Part shown: positions 1 to 10,839 of the stretch, piece by piece | Layout of the letters: each line of letters starts with the position of its first letter | Numbering within the stretch: position 1 is the stretch's first letter | Assembly (NCBI GenBank): GCA_027604185.1 | Contig: JADGKB010000056.1 | Span: 1 to 64,000, forward strand | Source of the DNA: Boothiomyces macroporosus | Taxonomy: Eukaryota > Chytridiomycota > Chytridiomycetes > Rhizophydiales > Terramycetaceae | Length of the DNA stretch: 64,000 bases | Direction: 5' to 3' | The notes under the pieces: model-generated | What the model saw: only the letters and a program-made list of their open reading frames with translations | Database searches by the model: none | What the model was told of the DNA's origin: nothing | Program-made: the position numbers and the translations under genes

Positions 1-544
1 GTCAGCAAATTTTTGTTGCACATTTTTAAATTTGTTCAACTTTGAAACCCCCCATTTGAGCTTCAGCCCCAGCAATAAAGGAATTGAATTTTTTTTTCAG
101 GTGATTAGTTCGTCCCCCAACTGGTACTGCGGCGGTTGTAAGTTGCTTTTTTTAATTCTGTAATTATGCATAACTGCTCCCGTCCTCCGCAGGTTTGCTG
201 CGAATCCTTTTGCCTTTACAATCCTGATTACTGAGAAGCAAGTGTGTGTCTTATTTTGGGAATTACCAACTTAATGTAACACAAAGTGGATCATGAAACA
301 GATCTAATTCCCCATTTGGGGGGCTATGGAAATTGACAATAAAATATTTGGCATTCTGGAAGTCGAATTACTTTTAAAATTAAACCATTCGCTTGGAAAA
401 ACCCTCTTGTTTAACACGAAATTTTCTTGTGTAAATGCTCCGCCTTTCTTTTAGATTGATCAATTGTGGTGTTGGCGGATCTGGGAACGCCACACTTTTG
501 GCTCGTATTTATTAACTTTATTTTTCCCTTAATTTCTCTTCTAA
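1..544. other. Gene-free start of window
   Basis: I see no convincing coding frame, tRNA or repeat here. It contains short C- and T-rich stretches (around 100-200) and serves as the upstream region of the gene starting at 545. The end of a gene lying left of the window could be present but cannot be recognised. Confidence 0.4.
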
Positions 545-1150
545 ATGGACGCCGTCCTCCAAAAACCCAACGATATATCTAGTAAATTCAAGCTGTGGAA
601 ACTTGATCTCGATCGTACCCAAGGATACACACTAGAAGCAATTCTGGGCAGAAGCTTTGACCAAGGCGACCTTCGGTACAACAAACGTCTACAAAAGGTG
701 TTGCAAAGACGTCGAGAAGGCATGTTAAAACGTATGTCTCATGGCGGAAAAGACCTTGAACAGTTAAATCAAATGGTATTTCACATTGACAATGAACTGA
801 AATATCTGTGCAAACAGCAATTACACATTGAAGAGGATATCGCAGACAACAAGGAAAAATTAAAGATATATTTAGAAACTCATCCATTCAAGTTTCCGGA
901 TATTTGTGGGTTTTTTAAACGAATCGCAGCTCGGTTTAAAAGACGACCTGCATACGTCAATCCGCCAGGGTTAAAAAGTAGCATGAAGCATAATCAGAAA
1001 GATGGAAATATCAGGTTTAGCGACTGTGCATGCGTAAGAGAATTTGACGAGGACCTTCCTGCAACTGATCTATCAGACAGTGAAGAGATCCCAATCAAAT
1101 TTGACGATACGAACGGTTATACCCTTAATGCATATACATACAATAAATAG
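545..1150 (+). CDS. Hypothetical 201-aa coiled-coil protein
   Basis: An intronless frame from ATG at 545 to TAG. I do not recognise the family. Residues about 40-110 are rich in Lys, Arg, Glu and Leu and look like a coiled coil. Around residue 155 there is 'NIRFSD' followed by 'VREFDEDLP', a pattern loosely like the V/I-x-F docking region plus acidic tail seen in PP1 regulators, but it lacks the basic residue usually before it, so this is only a hint. The C terminus is acidic. It converges on the HMG-box gene, with 13 bp between the stop codons. No signal peptide or membrane segment is visible. Confidence 0.7.
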   Translation: MDAVLQKPNDISSKFKLWKLDLDRTQGYTLEAILGRSFDQGDLRYNKRLQKVLQRRREGMLKRMSHGGKDLEQLNQMVFHIDNELKYLCKQQLHIEEDIADNKEKLKIYLETHPFKFPDICGFFKRIAARFKRRPAYVNPPGLKSSMKHNQKDGNIRFSDCACVREFDEDLPATDLSDSEEIPIKFDDTNGYTLNAYTYNK

Positions 1151-1163
1151 TTTCAAGATTTTA

Positions 1164-2977
1164 TTACGGTATTTCATCTTTAAGTAATCGTTTCTTGTCA
1201 ACGATAATGTTGTCGGGGAATAATGGGACAAACGAAGATAATGTAGAGTACAATTCCAACTTTTTGGGATTCTTTACAGAGTAACTAAGCGTTAACGTGG
1301 TATGCGGATGAAATATAATTGACTTGACATCTGGTGGTGGCGAAATTATAGGAAGGGCATATTGCAGCTGCTTTTCATTAGGAGAGCTCTCTAATTGACT
1401 TGGTGATAACAAAGTATCAAATTGGATTGGTCTTGTTTCTACTAAATTTTCAACAGACTTGTATTCAAATTGCCTTTCGGGGAGTATTTTCCTGCCCTCC
1501 ACTTCTGATCTTCGTTTTGATCTTGTTTCTCTTTCCGACCTAGGGCTAGATCTATTGCTAGTCCTACTCTCTTCTAATTCAACAGTGTCGATACTTGCTC
1601 GATGTCTCTTGCTGTTCCTCTCACTGTCTTCAGGAGCATTGCGCCGTTTCCCTAAAGAGTCTCTTTGTCTCAATGTCCTTTGCTCGACATCTCGAAGAGA
1701 CCTTTGATTTGAAGGGGACCCTTTGGCAGGGTTGTCAGCAGATTTGGCTTTGTTTTCCACCAAATTTACGTTTTCAAGATTTTCAAGCTGCTCGTCCTCG
1801 TTATAAGACTTTTGTGAAGCACGACGAAGCTCCCTACTGGGCTTTTTCTTTTCGACTGCTCCTTCTTCCTCCTTTCTAGTCTGAACGTAGTCTTTGTAAG
1901 GTATTTGCAGGAACGAGCCTTTTCCTGGCGCTGCTTCATAGTCTACATAGTCAGACTCTTCATCATCTATTCCCAATTCTTCTTCTTCGATTAGTTTTTG
2001 TTGGATTTTTTCAATTTCAGAGAGCTTTACCCCATATTTCTTTGCTAGTCTGTACGCAGTACTTTGATTCTTGTTTGTGAAATTCCTGATAAAAAACCGT
2101 TTATGGATGCGGAAGGATTTGTCTTGGAATTTCTTTTTGATTTCTGGTGAAGCGTTTGCCCACATGTCCTTTAGCACTTTAAAAATCTCTCGGTTGTTTT
2201 TCGTTCCTGATCTTTGAACTGCATCCATCGTATAAGCTTTCTTGAATAATATAAATGCATTTAGAGGCTTCTTTGGACCCTTTTTCTTTCCTCCTGAGGT
2301 TCCCACTTTGATATCCTCTTCCATGTGCGAATCGTCAATTACAAGCTCATTACTATCTTCGTCATCAATGTGGTATTCAATGTCTTTGGATTGTGCGATT
2401 GATTTCTTCAAGTTGTTTGCTTCCTCGATTGTCTGGTTAGTTTCTAATAGTAAAGTTTTCAGGTTTTCATCAACATCATCTTCGCTTTGCTCTGCTTCAA
2501 TCTCTGCCTCAATCGGAGTAGGATTTTCTTTATCCATAGTTTGATCTATTTGCATTTCAAGTGAATTACCAACCACAGTATCAAAATAGTCGTCCGCAAT
2601 TTCAACTTCAATCAACCGCTCACCCTGTTGCATCAATTCTTGCCGCAAATCATTTATTTTCGACATATCCACAGTGTATTTAACCGACTTTTCTTGCACT
2701 CCTTTGTCAGAAACAGTGCAAGTTTTAATGAAATGATTCCGATGCAAATCAAACGAAATTTTCTGAAACTGGGCTTTGATATCAGCAGCAGTTTTGGACC
2801 ACATGTCCTTTGCTATTTTGGCAATCAACTGGTTGCATTTAACCCCGTAACGCTTAGCGATTTCTTGAGTCATGGCCTGCTTAAAGAGCATAAACGAACT
2901 GGATTAGCTTCTAGTTACTTTAACGGCCTCTTTTGCTTTAATGATGGGGTTTCAGTTTTTACATAAACCTTGGTCAT
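1164..2977 (-). CDS. Protein with two HMG boxes
   Basis: 597 aa after removing one 20-nt intron (2899-2918), which rejoins the box start 'KQKRPLNSFMLFKQ'. Box 1 spans residues about 15-80 and box 2 begins with 'PKKPLNAFILFKKA' near residue 215; both keep the W of the HMG fold ('DMWSK', 'DMWAN'). Between and after the boxes the chain is acidic, then Ser/Arg/Lys-rich and probably disordered. HMG boxes bend DNA; this protein is likely a nuclear chromatin or transcription factor, but box sequences alone do not show whether it is sequence-specific. Start ATG at 2977 is the first in frame and sits directly before the box. The next gene upstream, same strand, is another HMG-box gene. Confidence 0.85.
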
Positions 2978-3060
2978 TGGGATTTTGGGTGAAAATTTTG
3001 GTACTCAAAGAAGGCGGCAATGCTAAGAAAATTCAACGTAGATCAACAATAGAGAATCTA

Positions 3061-4113
3061 TTAAAACATGGATTTGAAAAATGACATGGATGCTGAAGCT
3101 GGAGTCCAGCCTGTTTTAAACGAACTAAAGTCGAACCCTGCGGAAAGTTTGGCGAATGATGTGGAAAGCCTTCCCAGATCTTTATCGTCAGGCACAGTTA
3201 TTTGCAGCTGAGACCTTTGCTTTTTTCTGTTTGGGCTTTCAAGCGTCTTGCTCTGTTGCACAAGACCGACTTCTTTTTCGGAGGATAAAGTTTCTATTGA
3301 TTCACCTAAACCTAATTCATTCATAGTAGAAAAGGATTGCTGTTGCGTAATGGTTCCTAAAAAAGTAGTGTCATCTTTCTGAATATCAAATTCGGACCTT
3401 AAACGGGTTTGTTCAGGTAGACTATCAAATGAATTTTCAGGAGCATTGCCAAAATAGGTCGGGAATAAAAACAACTGATCCAGTTCTGTAAATGATTCAT
3501 GCACTTGTCTTCCTAACGGGTTCATTGGAATTTGGCTTTCGATGTTGTTCCACTGATCGAGAAATTGCGAATAGCTTGAACTGCTCTTCAAATCGGTAAA
3601 TTCATTGCTAGACTGATTATCGTTGGCAGGAAATAGTGATAGAAAATATGCATCATCAATGTCATTGCTGGTAGGTTGCGAAATTTCCGAGTAGGTTGCA
3701 TCAGAGGATGAAAGCGGTTCCGGCTTCATTGCAATTGATCTGCCTTTGGAGGAGCTTAATAAATTACTTGGGATAGAAACTGGAATTCCGAGTTTGATTC
3801 GTTCATTAATGATTTCAGGGATAGACAGCTTGTATTTTTTAAGGGATCTTCGACTAACAGAGTTTAAATTACAATTGAGGATGTGATAGAGTCGGAGTTC
3901 TTTATACGCAGCTTCTTCATAAGGCTTTCGTTCATTTTTCGTCATATTCTTCCACTTTTCTGCAGTATCAAAGCTCAGCTGGGTCATATTTCTTTGCCCT
4001 TTGATATGCTTGACACTTTGCCAGTATTCTTGTCTAAATCTAAGAAATGCACTTTGTTAGGAAATGATTTACTTTAGTGGTTTTGGATTTGGATCGTGTA
4101 TTTTCTTGCCCAT
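3061..4113 (-). CDS. Single HMG-box protein, putative transcription factor
   Basis: 343 aa with one 21-nt intron (4052-4072) that splits the first helix of the box: 'PNPKPLNAFLRFRQEYW' is only read after splicing, and the second half gives 'AEKWKNMTKNERKPYEEAAY'. The HMG box occupies residues about 8-75. The rest is Ser/Gln/Asp-rich and low in structure, as in activators. An upstream in-frame ATG at 4131 would add six residues; I chose 4113 because it is closer to the box, but either is possible. It lies head-to-tail upstream of the two-box HMG gene, 83 bp away. Homology to mating-type HMG proteins is possible but not shown by the sequence. Confidence 0.8.
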
Positions 4114-4632
4114 CTTTATCTGCAAATGCATGGCTAGAATAGCCCGCTTTTATAGTAGCTGGATGAATATCACCGTCGCCCACATTAACCAGTCTATAAA
4201 AGGCAAAAACTTTGTACTGTTAACTAAAACTGCCTTTTCACAAATATCCACAACACAAAGCATATTAATATTATATATGGCTATAATCCCAAGAATGAAA
4301 TGGAATTGATTAATGCGGTTTCGAAATTGCCAGACCACTTTGGATTTTTTCGTTTATTTTCTCTTTTCGTTTTTGCCTTAATTGTGAGTTACCGATCTTT
4401 TTCAAATTGGTGCACACAAGTTAAGTCCATTTATTGGGACATTAATTAGCCAGGAGTCTATACGATACTATTAAATGATTAGGTAGCTGAACAATAGAAA
4501 GGAAATTTGTAAATGGAATTACTGACATTCAATATTGCCAGAATGTTTCAATTGACGGCATACTACTGGCCGCAGCGGTTGAAAACGTGAAGGTTTTGAA
4601 AGACAATGAAATAGATTAACGTGACACGTTTA
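4114..4632. other. Intergenic, no gene seen
   Basis: About 520 bp of AT-rich sequence between the start of the HMG gene and the stop of ORC4. It must include the HMG promoter. The short frames inside it show no conserved motif. Confidence 0.4.
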
Positions 4633-5885
4633 TTAAGTCTCTGCCCATTTCATGATCGCAGAAGGCAATACATCTGGATAGGTCGCCAATGCATTTCTAA
4701 TCTGGAGCCTGGTAAGTAGACATCTAGCCATATGGTATTCCTTTGGGCATTGACTCGCTATTCCTGAACTATTGCATATTAATCCAAGACACGCAAGATT
4801 TTCATACGCTTTCAGTGCTACACTTTTGGTGAAGTGCAATCGACCCATTCCCTTTCCAAGAGCTGCTAACCGTTTTGCAAATTCTCTGTATTCATCATAT
4901 ACCATTTCAAAATTGAACAATTCATGTTGCTTGGATAACAGCCCTTTGATGGATAGCAATATACATATTTCCAAAATCGAGAGTTCGTGTATTGTTTGCT
5001 CCATTTGATCCTGGTTCTTTACATCAATCAAGTCAGCAAAAATCTTTGAAGTGGGATACTTTCCATTCAAAAGCTGATATTGAGAAACCATTGACTAGAT
5101 TAATAGGAAATTACAAAGATGCTAATTAGATTGGGTATACTCTTATCCCATTCATACTGAACTGATAGAATACTCTTTACTTGCTTGTCTTTTAACAACT
5201 TTCCAACGTTTTCATCCATATCACTCCCAAGCTCCTCTGCTATTGACAAATATTCTTCAAAGGTTGCGACTGGATATATGTTGATTGTTCTATGAGAGAA
5301 TCTCGATTTAACTCGCTTTTCCAGGATCAGTAATGTATCCTAACATAAGAGAGCAAGTACAATTCTACATGTGGTACCTACTACGCATATTGGGGTTTGA
5401 TTAGATTGAGATACATCAAATAGATTGTAAAGTAATATTTGCTTATTGTGAAAACAAAACAAATCCAGCTCCTCCACTATAAATACAATTGGCACCGTGT
5501 CCTGGTTTCCTAATATTAGCCGCCGGTTACCAGACTTGAGTGTAGAAATTACAAATTCCAGCCTCTCTGCAAAAGATCCAGACGTTTGAGTTTCTAAATC
5601 CAGTTCAAGCTGGAGTTGTCTGATGATCGATTTAAGAGCAAGAGCATCATCCGTATGGTAAATTCCATCCAGTTTAATGGTGTAAAAGGTATGATTGGAA
5701 AGGGATGCCAACGCATTATTTACCAGAGTTGTTTTTCCTGACCCTTTCTGTCCAGTAACCAACACACTGTTGCTTTCCCCAAACGATACCGTCCTTTTCA
5801 ATAGCTCGTTTAATTGGCTAGGGTTATCTTCCAGTTACTTTTGCTGTGAATCTAATCCAACCAATTTTTTAGTTTGGATCGTCAT
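4633..5885 (-). CDS. ORC4: Origin recognition complex subunit 4
   Basis: 396 aa in four exons; introns 5818-5838, 5340-5360 and 5095-5114 (21, 21, 20 nt). The N-terminal exon reads 'KLVGLDSQQ', then the AAA+ core: Walker A 'GQKGSGKTT' (about residue 40), Walker B 'IVFIVEELDLF', and the sensor-region 'VVGTTCRIDTLLILEKRVKS' plus 'RFSHR' that is characteristic of Orc4. The C-terminal winged-helix part contains 'LSILEICILLSIKGL' and 'FNFEMVYDEY', matching animal Orc4, and ends 'MKWAET'. Length is close to the usual 400-440 aa. It acts in the nucleus within ORC to mark replication origins and load MCM. Its start lies 66 bp from the syntaxin stop. Confidence 0.95.
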
Positions 5886-5951
5886 TTTGATTACAAAAAA
5901 TCTGTCCGAAAATATTGCAACCAAAAATTTAAAAAAGTATATATATTATGA

Positions 5952-7205
5952 TTAGCCGCTGGAGCCGCCATTCGAAGCCTTCTTTAGATAGACAAAGTTG
6001 TAATAAGCGTAGCCACCGCCCGCTGCCAGCAAGACAATTACGAAAATGAACAGACACCACAACTTTTTCCTAGAGTTCTGTCTGTAGACAATCGCCTTTG
6101 TGATTTCACCGCTTCCATCTTCCAAGTTCTTTGAAACATCGTTAATGTAATTTTCTGCCACGTCGATTGTTTCTTGTTGTTGCTAGGTTAGAATCGAATT
6201 ACTTGCAACAGAACTTGCATATCGTAAAAGATTTGAGCTAATTCTTCAATCGATGCCTCCAACTGTTCTAGTTCCTTGTGCCTGTTTTGCAGCTGTGTAA
6301 GAACATGGCGAGTTCTTCCAAGTGTTTCTTTCTGGAAAACGGAACCTTGAGGATCGTTCATAATCTGCTCTACTTCTGCTGGAGATGCATTAGGTCGGGC
6401 TAGATTAAAGTATAATAACCTATCTTGATTTCCCTTTCCATTCTTTGTCTGCATTTCTCTTTAAAAGCATTCTGGATTGAAGAAAACTCATTAGCAACGC
6501 CAATCAAGTCCTTTGCCAAGTTTGATTCTTTGATTTTCCTAGACTGCTTCTCTGGGCCATTTATCGACTTGGTCTCAGAGGATAATTTGTTTAAATTGGA
6601 TCTAACGTCACTAATGATATCGCTGATTTCATCTGATAATAAGCTGATATCTTTGGTAATTTTACTGGTTTCTCTTTCTCCAACCATTGTGATTGATTTA
6701 GCTTGCATACTCTCCAATGTACGGAGCTTTCGACCCACTTGTCCAAGCATGTCTTGAATGTCATCAATCTAAAGTTAGTTTGAATTACTTTATCAGAATA
6801 ACTTCCCGTTTGGCCCTTGGACGCTGCTGACCCAGCTTTGTAATTATCCTCGACCCGAGAGTTGTTTGAATAGGCTGTCCTTGACGTCACTCTGCTGACA
6901 TCGCTTCGTACATCACTCCTTGGGTCTCTTTCTCTACCATAAGTATTTCTTGAATTGTCCAGTCTTCCAGAGTCACTTCTAGAGTAACTGTCATTTCTAG
7001 AATACGAAGAATCCTGGGAATAGTCATTTCTAAATGTATCCTGTCTCCTTGGTTCACTTCTTGGAGAGCTTGGTCTGCCATACTCCCTTGGTTCACTTCG
7101 AGGCGAAGGTCTGCTGTAATCTCTTGGGCCAGTATGAGGAGAGCCGGGGCGGTCGTAATCCCGTTGGGTATTTGAATTTAACTCTGCCAATCGGTCTCTT
7201 GCCAT
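5952..7205 (-). CDS. SSO1: Plasma-membrane Qa-SNARE, syntaxin (Sso1/Psy1 type)
   Basis: 397 aa in four exons; introns 6769-6788, 6400-6419 and 6183-6202, each 20 nt (the middle one has a GTTATT donor). The start 'MARDRLAELN' fits fungal Sso/Psy1 proteins. Residues 15-135 are an unusual low-complexity head rich in Arg, Ser, Asp and Pro with repeated 'PRSEPR' units. Then come the Habc helices ('IDDIQDMLGQVGRKLRTL'), the linker 'ARPNASPAEVEQIM', a SNARE helix with the zero-layer Gln region, and a C-terminal membrane anchor ('FIFVIVLLAAGGGYAYY'). The family mediates fusion of secretory vesicles with the plasma membrane. The long charged head is not typical and may be regulatory. Confidence 0.92.
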
Positions 7206-7375
7206 TGTTGAAACTTTGACCGCTGAATGCTTTAAAAACTTTTAGTTCCCGGTCCATACGATTGGTGAACATTGCGAGTTTTAGCCTTAAAGTTAAATTT
7301 GAAAAAACTAAAGTAAAACAATGATAAAGTAAAACCTAAAATGACTATAAATAAAAGGACAGTAAAGTATTATGA

Positions 7376-9619
7376 ATGCTCTGCCTTCCCCCTGAAATAA
7401 TTCGGTTGATTGTCTCTCACTCAAATGGTAACTTGAATTTAACTAGTTCCTGCCATAGCACTGTTGGAAGGGACTTGCAAGTACCTGTTCAATATCATCA
7501 GCTCTACTGGTTGTTGGAACGTCCATTACGAAAGATTTCATGGCAATGAAGCTCTGGAGATTTACGGGGATGCCAAGATAAAGCTTAAAGCATTATATTT
7601 ATTCCATGAACGTAGAAATACCTGAGGCATCTGCTTATCCTCAGGATGTTCAATTGTTTCGATTGATGAATTCTATTTAAATGCCTGTCCCTGTATTGTT
7701 AACCACCTGCTAACCGCCGACCGAGCCGAATATGAATTCAATCTGGACCCGTTAGACTTGAAAACTATACCTAAATTGAACTGTGTCTACAAAACTGACA
7801 ATGTGTTTCAACCAATTGTATATTATTATAGATTTCACTGTCAATACATCTCTGGTATTGTATCACCTGGAAAAACAATATTTTCTAATGAAAGATTTGA
7901 ATATATCAACAATATTTCGTTAAAAGATTTCAATCCGTGGCTGCAGAATCAGTATTCAGACTACTTGCAATACCAGCAATGTTTGAATCAAAATACAGCT
8001 CAAGAAGACATTGGTAGAGATATTAAATCGAATATCCAATTCTCGAGTCGCTGGAAGAATAGCATTACACTAGCTGGTTCTGAACACTACTCTGCTACTT
8101 TGGATAGCATTCTTGCACCAGTTTTTAGGAGACTAGCCAAGGGCATTGAAAGATTTTTATACAATCGAGATACACTTGATACATACGGAAAATGGGAGTT
8201 TTATCAACTACTTCAAACTACAAGCTGTAGTATGGATAAATTGCAAAGAAAGTTTGAGTTTAAAAGAGTGCTCACAAAAATATTAAATTCTAATGAACTG
8301 GTAGAGCGTTATTGGAAATATCTAACTCCTTGTATAAAGTTGTATTTTGAAACTGGATCGATTGACTATCATCATATTCAGAATACAACTTGCAGTTTGA
8401 ATAAGTCGCTTAGCCATTTATCAGGTACCAACAATGACTATGTTATTTTTAAAACTAACTGTATTCTGACAGATTTAGCCATTCATTTCTTGAATGAATT
8501 CAATTCATGCAGCAGTATTGACAATACGATCTTGGAATGTGTGCAAGCAAGATTTCCAGATCTGCAGGAATCGAGACAAATTGGGATATATTGGGAGATA
8601 CACCACCAAGCAATTTTTAAAGAAACCAAAAGCTTTAATTACTTGCAAACTTTAATTCAATGCACACTTGACTCTGAACAGAGAGGTACAATTCGTTAAC
8701 AAGATTACATAAAAGAAAAACAAGCTGCTCAAGTTCACAAGGCAAAATTCTTGCATATTCTTGAAACTGGTTTAAAAGAACGATGTCCAAAGATTTCTAA
8801 AAAACTGCTACCACTTTCCAATAACAACAACACGAAAATCCAAAATGTAATTAAACACTATGTTAATCCAATCCATTCTACTTGCCTGAGACACCAAAGT
8901 ACTTGTTTGGAAATTGCTATTACTGAAATAGTGACTCACTATAGGAAAAATCAGTCTGAAATCGTTCTGATTTCCGAATTGAAACGGTATATCCCAAATT
9001 TCACAAAGGATATGCTTCAATTTGAATCTACAAAACACCGATATGACGCTTCTATTCAGATAGGTGATTGTGTATTCATGTAGGCTCTTGGGTTCAGATA
9101 CCAATGAATGCTGAAAGAATTTTCAAAGAAGAATACCTAAGATCTAGATTACTGGATATCGATCATGATTATTCATTCAAAAAGCTTACTTTCAAGTCCA
9201 TTCAGAATATCAGTGAGTTTGTTTGCAATCAAGATCGATTTAAGAATGGGAAATTCAGTACTATTGCCAGGTACTTGGACGAGATTGTAGCTACAGAACG
9301 TGAACGACAAGAAAGAGAACAGTTTGCATTGCTTGAGCTTGAGCGGCTAAAACTAGGTGTTTTAAAAATACAGCGTCCAGAAAATCTATACTCTATCGTA
9401 TCGCAAGAGTCAATTGTATCCAAATGGGTGTATAGTAACTATCCTAGCGAAAAACTAGTTTCACAGTTGAAAGAGTTGGCATACACTAGGGATATGAATG
9501 AAGCCTTTTTGAACCTAAAGTACCAAGCATTCAATAATTCCAAGTTTGCATCATTATTCTTTGATGAAAAGAGTGCGATTGATCTGATTGAATCTCCTGA
9601 ATTCAGACTCATTGTATAG
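7376..9619 (+). CDS. F-box-like protein of unknown substrate
   Basis: Translation from ATG 7376 begins 'MLCLPPEIIRLIVSHSN', an F-box-like N terminus, after joining across a 19-nt intron (7428-7446). Two more introns fit: 8695-8715 and 9064-9083. The remainder, about 660 residues, is Leu/Asn-rich with no domain I recognise; near the C terminus there is a Glu/Arg-rich helix. Within the second exon an in-frame TGA occurs at 7623-7625. A 33-nt intron at 7612-7644 (GTAG...CTCAG) would remove it and keep the frame, but it is longer than every other intron here. The stop at 9619 may not be final: good coding frames continue to about 9830, interrupted. F-box proteins usually select targets for SCF ubiquitin ligases. 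Confidence 0.6.
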
Positions 9620-9888
9620 TACAGTCTATTAATGTAGTGCTTGCCCAAATTTTTACAAACGTATCGATTGTATCCATCAAGTTGTTGAGTTGACGAGAAA
9701 ATACTTGACTTTTGAAATCAATCCATCTATCGTACCAGCTGTAATGAAATTATTAAAGTTTTGAATAAACATATTGCAGGTAGAGTATTTTCTCGTACTT
9801 TGAAAAGACCCACTTGTTTGGAATGATGATGACTGTATTGGAATGTAAGAACGATAAAAAATCTATTCTCAATCATGGTATAAATTGT

Positions 9889-10758
9889 TTATTTATCTAT
9901 GATATGAATATTAAATTGTGATTTCGAATCAGCAGTCCCAGCGACAAAGATTTTCGCAGATGAAATCGTGATGCAGTTTAATTTAAAATCCAGTGCAGTA
10001 ATAATAGGTTCCCTGTCCCACTTGATAAGCTTTTTGTCAATGCCGATTGAATACAGGATATCGTTATCAAACGCGAGTCCAGATATACTCCAAGAATGCT
10101 TTTCCAGTATTTCAAGATTTCCAGGGAGCTTTGGTTTTCCTCTGCCAAATTCTGTAAAGATACAGAGCTTTCCATCTCCCAACCCAGCAGCCAGCTTATT
10201 TCCAGTCCTGTCAAATGCGATTGAATAAATAAACGGTGGGTTAAAAGTATCGCTTGCAATACTGATTGCAGAATACTCTGACTGTAGTGCCGCCCTAGAA
10301 AAGTCCCAACTCTTTATAAAACAATCAAATCCTCCTGTGATACACTGCCACGGTGATGTTGGACGAAATTTGAAGCAAGAAGCAATATTGGAATGCCCGT
10401 TTTTAAAGTTCTTGAAGGGCTTGTAAGTGCGATTATCTAGGACAGTAACTTTGCCATCATCATCCACAAACCCCACAAACTTTGAATTATAGTGCACATC
10501 GAATTCATTCACATCTTCTGTCGCAGTATATATCGATTGAATGGCATCAGTTCGGACATCACAAAGAAATAATTCGTTATCACTAGCAAAATACAGGTTG
10601 CTTCCATTTAATTTGGCTTGGTTCATGACTCGATCGATGCGCTTGGTCACCTGCAGCGTATTCATATCCCATAGCATGGCGCAATCATTCCCGCAGGAAA
10701 TAAGCTGGTGATCATCATTGTCCAAGTAATTTATTGCCCCAGTGTGACCCACTAACAT
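9889..10758 (-). CDS. WD40-repeat protein, WDR53-like
   Basis: 289 aa, intronless. Several WD40 blades are visible: 'VGHTGAINYLDND' at the N terminus, 'AMLWDMNT', 'GHSNIASCFKFRP' with 'CFIKSWDFS' in the middle, and 'HSWSISGLAFD' with 'KLIKWDRE' near the end. The order and the segment 'VNEFDVHYNSKF ... VLDNRTYKPFKNF' align well by eye with animal WDR53, whose exact role is uncertain though it has been linked to DDB1-Cul4. It is a likely beta-propeller adaptor in the cytosol or nucleus. Start ATG 10758 lies 81 bp from the divergent ABC transporter start. Confidence 0.8.
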   Translation of the reverse strand: MLVGHTGAINYLDNDDHQLISCGNDCAMLWDMNTLQVTKRIDRVMNQAKLNGSNLYFASDNELFLCDVRTDAIQSIYTATEDVNEFDVHYNSKFVGFVDDDGKVTVLDNRTYKPFKNFKNGHSNIASCFKFRPTSPWQCITGGFDCFIKSWDFSRAALQSEYSAISIASDTFNPPFIYSIAFDRTGNKLAAGLGDGKLCIFTEFGRGKPKLPGNLEILEKHSWSISGLAFDNDILYSIGIDKKLIKWDREPIITALDFKLNCITISSAKIFVAGTADSKSQFNIHIIDK

Positions 10759-10839
10759 GTAAAATTTTTTTGCGGTCTATGTGAGTCACGCATTAAGTAG
10801 GAGTTTAAAAAATGGTTTCACATTAATTTTAATATTGGG

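Noticed and set aside
9620..9888. Continuation of the F-box-like gene beyond 9619
   Set aside because: Coding-like frames exist up to about 9830, but no chain of GT-AG introns in correct phase connects them; left out of the model.
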